64,000 bases of DNA from Siphonodentalium dalli (lineage: Eukaryota > Mollusca > Scaphopoda > Gadilida > Siphonodentaliidae), in contig CP136066.1 in the NCBI GenBank assembly GCA_032622095.1, forward strand, positions 151,912,224-151,976,223, given 5' to 3'. Positions 61,401 through 64,000 of this stretch are shown here, in pieces (positions within the stretch are counted from its first letter, which is position 1; each line of letters opens with the position of its first letter). Both the position numbers and the translations under genes were made by a program. The notes below the pieces were generated by a model. That model ran no database searches. It was given only the letters and a program-made list of their open reading frames with translations, and had not been told where the DNA came from.

Positions 61401-62993
61401 CCAATGGGGAGTTAATTGACATTCTCTGGAAACTAGGGAACATAGTTCTCCGCGATGTCATTTGCAAGTATACTTTGTTTGCATAAGTATACTTAGATGT
61501 TACTTGTACATGCTATCGCATATCATGCGGTAAATGCTGAATGAAACTCGATATTATCAAATACTTAACTTGTTCTGAGTCCTCCAATTTGCGGGTGGGG
61601 CATACCTTTGTGATTGTTATCCACGCTCTGGAAGTTTGATGAAACTTATAGCTTCCTTGTTGTAGGAACCGCTGGCCATCAATCGTGCATTCCCACTTTT
61701 ATACTGTTTGTATGTTTGGCTATTCATAACACTGAAATTAATCGCTATGTTCGTTCTAATGAACTCACAAATATTAGAACATCGCCGAGAACTGTGCTGG
61801 TATTGAATTCATTGGTCATTAACAGTGGTTTATCATGCACTTTATTAACATAAAATTACATCAGCCGATGCCTCAAACAACCAGCGACAGTGCAGTTAAC
61901 CAGCACCCAGCCAATAGGCCATATTATGGAATACGTCCACTGATGTTATTATGTACGATTAATCGATTATAGTCGATTATTGACGACCGATTATCAATTG
62001 TCAAAATCTATTAATTCTATTCTCCTTGCTAGGTATATATATTATTGGTCAATTTCGGACTCTTCATAGATGCTTTTTAGAGTTTAATTAGTTCTTGTAA
62101 TCTTTAATTTGTAAACACTGTGTGAAATTATGCCTACATCACCTGTGTATCTACCATTAAATAACACCAACAGAGAGTGATAAACAAAGATAATGTTAGT
62201 TGCCCGCTAATGATGATCACTTGTGAACCATTTTGTATGAAAAGAATGCTTTTTCAGGGCTAAACACATCGATAGTTATTTCATTATTCTAAAAGATATC
62301 AAAGTGGACATGTAGTTGATTTTACCTTGTTAATTCACGATTATGCTACTGTTCTGACTTTCTATTTTATGAATAAAGATTGAGTGAGAATATATCTTGT
62401 ACAATTTCAAGAGATACTGTTTTTTTCTGAAGAGAACAGGTTCCTGAGTTCAGTTCTAGAAGCAAGGAAATTGCATCTTTCAGGCATAAAAAAGAAAATG
62501 ATTTGTGAGAATTGGATTCTCTTGAAGTTGGACGAAATATAAGCCCTGCTGCTATCTCACCAAATGTGGCCCCATAAGCGGAGGCCATTTCTCTCTATTA
62601 ACTCTTACTTTACTGAATGGATTCTCCCATCAGTTATCAAAGTATACATTGGAATTATCTATTAATAAATCTGAAGGGTGTTCAGGAAATAAAAGCAGAC
62701 AACAGACAGATGGACAGATAATAAAAGAGCAGACGGATTTGTAATTATTGCAGGAAACTGTTCAGATAATAAGTTAACAAACTGGCTGAATTAGGGAACT
62801 GCTCATCAATGTGTATTTTGTAAAGGCGGTTAACCCAGTTTATTTATTTCAGATTAATAAATATGCATTCTCTGGTGGTAGAGCCACTGTTGAGGAGCAC
62901 AAAGAGAAGGGAGGTGACTGTGATGTCGATGTCTCATACCAATATTTAAGCTTCTTCCTGGAAGATGATGCAAGGCTGGAAGAAATTAGAAGA
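46351..62993 (+). CDS. WARS1: Cytoplasmic tryptophanyl-tRNA synthetase (7 exons, C-terminus outside window)
   Basis: This class Ic aminoacyl-tRNA synthetase charges tRNA-Trp with tryptophan in the cytosol. Exons: 46351-46498, 49371-49479, 50644-50763, 54570-54752, 57974-58187, 60193-60366, 62853-62993. They join to 1089 nt (363 codons) without a stop. Visible signatures: the HIGH-like MHLGH at residues 114-118, inside [31 protein letters not shown] (139-151); [28 protein letters not shown]; and KMSAS at 294-298. Human tryptophan-pocket residues Tyr159, Gln194 and Glu199 map to Tyr104, Gln139 and Glu144 (offset 55). The N-terminal WHEP domain of the vertebrate full-length form is absent; in-frame TGA codons at 46324 and 46336 precede the ATG. 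About 50 C-terminal residues (anticodon-binding end) lie beyond the window. Confidence 0.97.
47100..47337. repeat. Family C MITE in WARS1 intron 1
   Basis: TTTCATGATGGTAGCTGTGC / TGGTGCAGCATTAAAGACC at the left and CAGTCATGAAAGGGTTAA at the right. Two palindromes with CATTCTCTTATATAT arms and the ACCTTGATCCTGTAAGCCAG linker. Confidence 0.82.
47440..47845. repeat. Long inverted repeat of about 190-bp arms
   Basis: Left arm: GGCACAGATGGCCTTCGCAG / TGGGTATTCTGTTAAAATA / TGCCATAAACAGAAAGAAT / ATGTAAATAGTATG / TTTGTTATGTAAACAAAAGC. The right arm is its inverse with about 10-15% difference. The loop is only about 22 nt. It could fold into an extended RNA hairpin within WARS1 intron 1. Confidence 0.85.
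47846..48217. other. WARS1 intron 1, no gene
   Basis: AT-rich intron; nothing recognised. Confidence 0.5.
48222..48605. repeat. MITE with AAGGCCCACT ends
   Basis: AAGGCCCACTTAATTTTCG and the inverse AAAATTGAGTGGGCCTT frame 384 bp. Subterminal ATTATATACAACATATTCCA / TATGGATTATATTGCATATA and GAAAGAGGAAGCTCC / GTTCCTCTTCC are also inverted. It has a relative at 28050-28382. Confidence 0.8.
48610..49370. other. Right end of WARS1 intron 1, no gene
   Basis: AT-rich. A TATAATTATAATTATAATAT stretch occurs at about 48705-48740. The TGTGCTGATAATTAATCAAA block at about 48896 reappears at 49568, a small dispersed repeat. Confidence 0.5.
49371..49479 (+). CDS. WARS1: WARS1 exon 2 (coding)
   Basis: Bounded by CTCATTTCAG and GTGAGT. 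It encodes residues 50-85: [20 protein letters not shown] then [13 protein letters not shown], nearly identical to animal TrpRS. Confidence 0.96.
49520..49900. repeat. Dispersed repeat fragment in WARS1 intron 2
   Basis: CAGCTTGTCCATCAGTCTGT, TTAGCACAGATATTTAGTAC, GAGTTATCCCCCTTTTT and TCTTACATTTTTCAGTCAAT occur in the same order as pieces around 51810-51845, 52520-52700 and 53280-53340. Boundaries unclear. Confidence 0.55.
50338..50586. repeat. Family A MITE, right half
   Basis: The spacer and right hairpin are present (AGCAGAATGAGGTCC ... CTGGGGCCTCATTCTGC) with ATGACAGACACACTATTTGC at the end. The left hairpin is missing. It ends 57 nt before the WARS1 exon 3 acceptor. Confidence 0.8.
50644..50763 (+). 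CDS. WARS1: WARS1 exon 3 (coding), nucleotide-binding HIGH-like motif
   Basis: Bounded by TATTACAG and GTGAGT. It encodes residues 86-125 with [18 protein letters not shown] followed by LGHLIPF; Tyr104 matches the indole-contacting Tyr159 of the human enzyme. A half MITE (50338-50586) lies about 57 nt upstream. Confidence 0.97.
50779..50942. repeat. Hairpin MITE with TTAACCC ends
   Basis: Ends TTAACCCTTTCAGTGCCAAG and CTTGGCACTGAAGGGGTTAA. The inner perfect stem TTTATTGATTATAATAATGT / GATACATTGATGGAAAGAG meets its inverse at AGAGCTCT. It starts 15 nt after the WARS1 exon 3 donor. A 35-bp stretch is present only in the left arm. Confidence 0.87.
50990..51810. other. WARS1 intron 3, no gene
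   Basis: AT-rich intron without recognised repeats. Confidence 0.5.
51848..52512. repeat. CTCGCC...GGCGGGGGATA dispersed repeat with tandem monomers
   Basis: Starts CCTCGCCAAATTAAAAATTT / GCGGGGGATATAGTAATGG, followed by a TCCGTCTGTCC run. About 175-bp monomers follow (ATTTCAAAGATWTKKGGTAT, GAGTTCACCTGACCATTACC, AAGCCAGGTCTGGCC). It ends TTCGGCGGGGGATACCGCCG. The type is common in mollusc-like genomes. WARS1 intron 3. Confidence 0.7.
52702..53277 (-). mobile_element. Poly(A)-tailed retro-insertion (LINE/SINE tail or mRNA 3' end)
   Basis: Flanked by the 15-bp direct repeat GTATTCCTACATTTT at 52688-52702 and 53278-53292. On the minus strand it ends ...CCAAATAAAAATTATT then an A run (T run 52701-52714), i.e. 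an AATAAA signal before a poly(A) tail. The first about 130 nt on that strand are open ([17 protein letters not shown], ending TTM and a stop), which might be the end of a source protein I do not recognise. It interrupts an older dispersed repeat. Confidence 0.8.
53345..54263. other. WARS1 intron 3, no gene
   Basis: AT-rich intron with several short open frames and no recognisable protein or repeat. Confidence 0.5.
54264..54476. repeat. Family B palindromic MITE, complete
   Basis: 213 bp with TA flanks, ends CAGTAATGCTCTAATTAATC and inverse, centre CTCACTGAGAG. It lies 93 nt upstream of WARS1 exon 4. Confidence 0.9.
54570..54752 (+). CDS. WARS1: WARS1 exon 4 (coding)
   Basis: Bounded by TTTTAATAG and GTGAGA. 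It encodes residues 126-186: [20 protein letters not shown] and [20 protein letters not shown]. Gln139 and Glu144 are conserved pocket residues. The last 94 nt and the donor are duplicated immediately downstream. Confidence 0.97.
54659..54897 (+). repeat. 122-bp tandem duplication including the 3' half of WARS1 exon 4
   Basis: 54659-54780 and 54781-54897 align at an offset of 122 with about eight substitutions. The second copy keeps the frame and the GTGAGAATAGTATG donor region. It also has an AG at 54777-54778 giving a 96-nt phase-compatible pseudo-exon (54779-54874). The gap to exon 4 (26 nt) is too short for an intron. Confidence 0.92.
54898..55440. other. WARS1 intron 4, no recognised gene
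   Basis: Contains a 73-codon open frame (55074-55295) without a known motif. The block CTATGTCAACTGGAGGAATG at 55109 has a diverged relative at about 58245 (CTATGCCAAATGGAGGAATT), so it is probably part of a dispersed repeat. Confidence 0.45.
55450..56110. repeat. CCCCCAC...GGGGGATA dispersed repeat with about 130-bp monomers
   Basis: Begins ACACCCCCACTCTCGAAGAG / AATGGGGGATATACTGG. Four to five diverged monomers follow, sharing TCTCAAACAMYGGTTG, TCTGAATGAAAKTTGGTATG, TCACTACTATGAGGGCA and TCTAGAGTTATTCATCTTTG. Confidence 0.72.
57180..57425 (-). pseudogene. Decayed LINE ORF2 fragment (endonuclease to RT linker)
   Basis: On the minus strand the frame pieces read [20 protein letters not shown], then [20 protein letters not shown] and, one frame over, [13 protein letters not shown]. 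This resembles the LINE segment in which a D/HAPLK-type helix is followed by PW(L/Y)T. Stops and frameshifts are present, so it is a relic. WARS1 intron 4. Confidence 0.4.
57543..57875. repeat. TTAACCTCTTC-ended MITE-like repeat
   Basis: Left TTAACCTCTTCACTGCCGAA and right CATTGCAGCGAAGAGGTTAA are inverted. 333 bp; the interior has no obvious palindrome. Related in style to about 1165-1440. Confidence 0.65.
57974..58187 (+). CDS. WARS1: WARS1 exon 5 (coding)
   Basis: Bounded by CTATTTCAG and GTCAGT; 214 nt. It encodes residues 187-258 with [39 protein letters not shown] and CLIPCAIDQ, the conserved Rossmann-fold half after the dimer interface. Confidence 0.97.
58553..58722. repeat. Palindromic MITE with about 70-bp arms
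   Basis: AATAGAGAGTAATCATTTGT / CCGAGAATTACGTT / AATAATTCACGAG / GAGACGT against the inverse ACGTCTC...AACGTAATTCTCGG...GATTACTCTATTT. It lies in WARS1 intron 5. Confidence 0.8.
58985..59084. repeat. Family C MITE fragment
   Basis: TTTGATGATGGGAGCTGTCC, TTATTGAAGACCTGTG, CATTCTCTTATATATATGAG, then CTCCCTATGGGAGAC, where it stops inside the palindrome. Confidence 0.75.
59285..59429. repeat. Family B MITE with right-arm deletion
   Basis: CAGTAATGCCCTAAATAATG / CTTAACCACAGCAGAATTAT through CATTCATCGGGAAGCTCTC, then directly TGCTGTGGTTAAGGAGTCAA / TCATTACTG. Confidence 0.85.
59436..59558. repeat. Family A left end plus flank copied from the 21-kb locus
   Basis: TTTAGTATTAACTTAGAATA / CAAGAATATTGTATTAAAGA and then CCAAGCCTGCATATAGTGTG / CTGTCATTTGTAGAAGGAGG. 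The same order, including non-MITE flank, is at 21070-21165. Confidence 0.8.
59615..59828. repeat. Family B palindromic MITE, complete
   Basis: CAGTAATGTCCTAAATAATC and inverse, TA flanked, centre CTCACTGAGAG. WARS1 intron 5. Confidence 0.88.
60193..60366 (+). CDS. WARS1: WARS1 exon 6 (coding), KMSAS loop
   Basis: Bounded by TGTTTCAG and GTGAGT; 58 codons, residues 259-316. It contains [33 protein letters not shown] (ATP-binding KMSKS-type loop at 294-298) and [14 protein letters not shown]. Confidence 0.97.
60430..60645. repeat. Dispersed repeat fragment
   Basis: GACAACGTCAAGTTTGAGCT / ATTGCCATGGGTTGTC, a GT microsatellite, then CATCCTACAGGCCACATCCC / TCACCAAACTTCATATGGAT, which is shared with about 33860-33930. 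Confidence 0.6.
60646..62019. other. WARS1 intron 6, no gene
   Basis: 61090-61190 and 61955-62005 are rich in ATCGATTA/TAATCGAT motifs (GGGGTGCCACGAATAATCG at 61090; GATTAATCGATTATAGTCGA at 61956) and may be the two ends of a decayed DNA element of about 900 bp. No convincing inverted terminus or TSD was found, and no coding sequence was recognised. Confidence 0.4.
62020..62600. other. WARS1 intron 6 with dispersed repeat copy
   Basis: 62020-62230 repeats the block at 3238-3420 (TATTCTCCTTGCTAGGTAT, GGTCAATTTCGGACTCTTCA). The rest shows nothing recognisable. Confidence 0.5.
62853..62993 (+). CDS. WARS1: WARS1 exon 7 (last exon in window)
   Basis: Bounded by TTATTTCAG and GTAAGT; 47 codons, residues 317-363. 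It contains [37 protein letters not shown] and LEEIRR of the anticodon-binding helical domain. The terminal helices (about 50 residues in other animals) are beyond base 64000. Confidence 0.96.
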
Positions 62994-63045
62994 GTAAGTT
63001 CCCTTGGAAGAAAGTGTATAAAATGCTGTTTATAATATATTCATT

Positions 63046-64000
63046 AATCCTTCCATGACTGGAGCTTCCTGACATTTTGCGAAAACCAGGGACCAGCCTA
63101 GACCAGATTTTCAGGGCGAAATGACTTCGCCCTACTATAAAAATAAGGCGAAGTGGCCGTTCTATAGGGCGAAGTGAGTCTACAAAATTTAAATTGATCA
63201 GTACTACGACAGGAATAGCTATAGAATGAAAATAGGAGAGATGACATATGTCAATTAAACTTATGAAACAATGGTTGAAATATGGAGTCATTATGTTCAC
63301 TTCATGACCCTAATAACTATTAATAATACCCAAACATAATTGTGAGAGGATAGCAGCATTTTATAACGTAATTGTTGGAGAATGACAGGATTTTATTTCA
63401 TATTATTCGGGTTTTTTAAAAATGCCAACAATATATCAAACCGAAACGAAACGAAATCATTAACACTTTTACTGTGCTCTGTTAGTAATCCCGTTTGAAA
63501 TTTTAATATGCTTCACAAATTAATTTGTTTTAAAATTTCTTTAACCAAACTCCATAGAGGGAGTGATGAATTGACACATTGTGAGAGGTGTGAGTTGTAA
63601 TCTTCATTGTAAGGTGTGGTAATCACGGTAATCTAAAAATAACAACAACCAGATTAACACTTGAGGCCCGACGATGTTTTCACAGGTGCCAGTAATCAGA
63701 CTCCGTTGTCAACATGCTTCCAGATTGGAGCAATACAGGTGTTAATTGTTTTATAACACCCTGATACACCCTGATAGTGGATTATTGTGTGCAATCACAG
63801 TTGACAGTTGTAAATTATCATAAATTATTTGGGGCATTTTGCCGATTTTCGTCAGTCAACTTTGGAATTTTCAGGGCGACTTGAACTTCGCCCGACTGCA
63901 AAAATAAGGCGAAGTGGACGGCGCTAGGGCGAAGAAGTCGCCCACGTCGCCCTCTCGGCTGGTCCCTGGCGAAAACCCTGTACCAATGCAATCTCATATA
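63046..64000. repeat. Family C MITE split by a hAT insertion, cut by window end
   Basis: TCCTTCCATGACTGGAGCTT / CCTGACATTTTGCGAAAAC up to 63086 continues at 63977 with CCTGTACCAATGCAATCTC, exactly as in uninterrupted family C copies. The remaining part lies beyond base 64000. Confidence 0.88.
63087..63968. mobile_element. Non-autonomous hAT element, 882 bp, perfect 8-bp TSD
   Basis: The inverted ends are CAGGGACCAGCC and GGCTGGTCCCTG, with the octamer GCGAAAAC at 63079-63086 and 63969-63976. Subterminal blocks on both sides repeat GGGCGAAGT/ACTTCGCCC (about four left, five right), typical of hAT transposase-binding subterminal repeats. No transposase reading frame. It lies after the last visible WARS1 exon and splits a family C MITE. 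Confidence 0.93.

Noticed and set aside
46351-62993. Mitochondrial TrpRS (WARS2) as an alternative identity
   Set aside because: KMSAS, the KGIDYDK lead-in, [10 protein letters not shown] and [11 protein letters not shown] are features of the cytosolic enzyme; there is no mitochondrial targeting sequence.
62986-63300. 104-codon minus-strand frame near the right edge
   Set aside because: Lies mostly inside the 882-bp hAT element and overlaps the WARS1 exon 7 border; no transposase motif.

Overview
The window is eukaryotic nuclear DNA from an invertebrate animal. Coding sequence is confined to short exons (37-214 nt) with clean GT/AG borders, spread over introns of 0.5-6 kb. The introns are AT-rich and packed with palindromic MITEs, hAT, MULE and LINE debris, and repeats of kinds often seen in aquatic lophotrochozoans, especially molluscs. 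The phylum is an inference from repeat style and protein similarity; I cannot name a species.

Two protein-coding genes lie head to head and both run off the window. On the minus strand, 17 coding exons between 35284 and 1545 encode the first 436 residues of WDPCP (Fritz), the WD-repeat ciliogenesis and planar-cell-polarity effector of the CPLANE complex; the C-terminal part lies left of base 1. On the plus strand, seven coding exons between 46351 and 62993 encode 363 residues of cytoplasmic tryptophanyl-tRNA synthetase (WARS1), including the HIGH-like and KMSAS signatures. The last roughly 50 residues lie right of base 64000. All exon phases join without a frameshift in both genes. They have no known functional link; the head-to-head layout, with about 11 kb between start codons, is the only relation visible.

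Layout: 1-35.3 kb is WDPCP exons and introns. Intron 14 (5.4-11.7 kb) holds a 4.7 kb inverted-repeat element with a GC-richer core. Intron 13 (11.7-14.8 kb) holds a 1.3 kb hAT element with a perfect 8-bp target duplication. Introns 7-10 (18-27 kb) are crowded with two palindromic MITE families. Intron 3 (29.7-33.3 kb) holds three head-to-tail elements made of short tandem monomers. The 35.3-46.3 kb intergenic part contains a LINE tail, a TTAA-flanked MITE, nested MITEs, a tRNA-like SINE fragment and a MULE derivative with G-rich ends and a transposase remnant. 46.3-64 kb is WARS1, whose introns carry MITEs, a poly(A)-tailed retro-insertion, a decayed LINE piece and an 882-bp hAT element that splits an older MITE.

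The most notable observations are MITEs sitting 10-29 nt from splice sites of four WDPCP exons, partial exon-plus-donor tandem duplications in both genes, a TTAA element whose pre-insertion site can be read from its host MITE family, and an abundant MITE whose two ends each fold into their own hairpin and which has 8-bp target duplications. I found no prokaryotic system, CRISPR array or operon.
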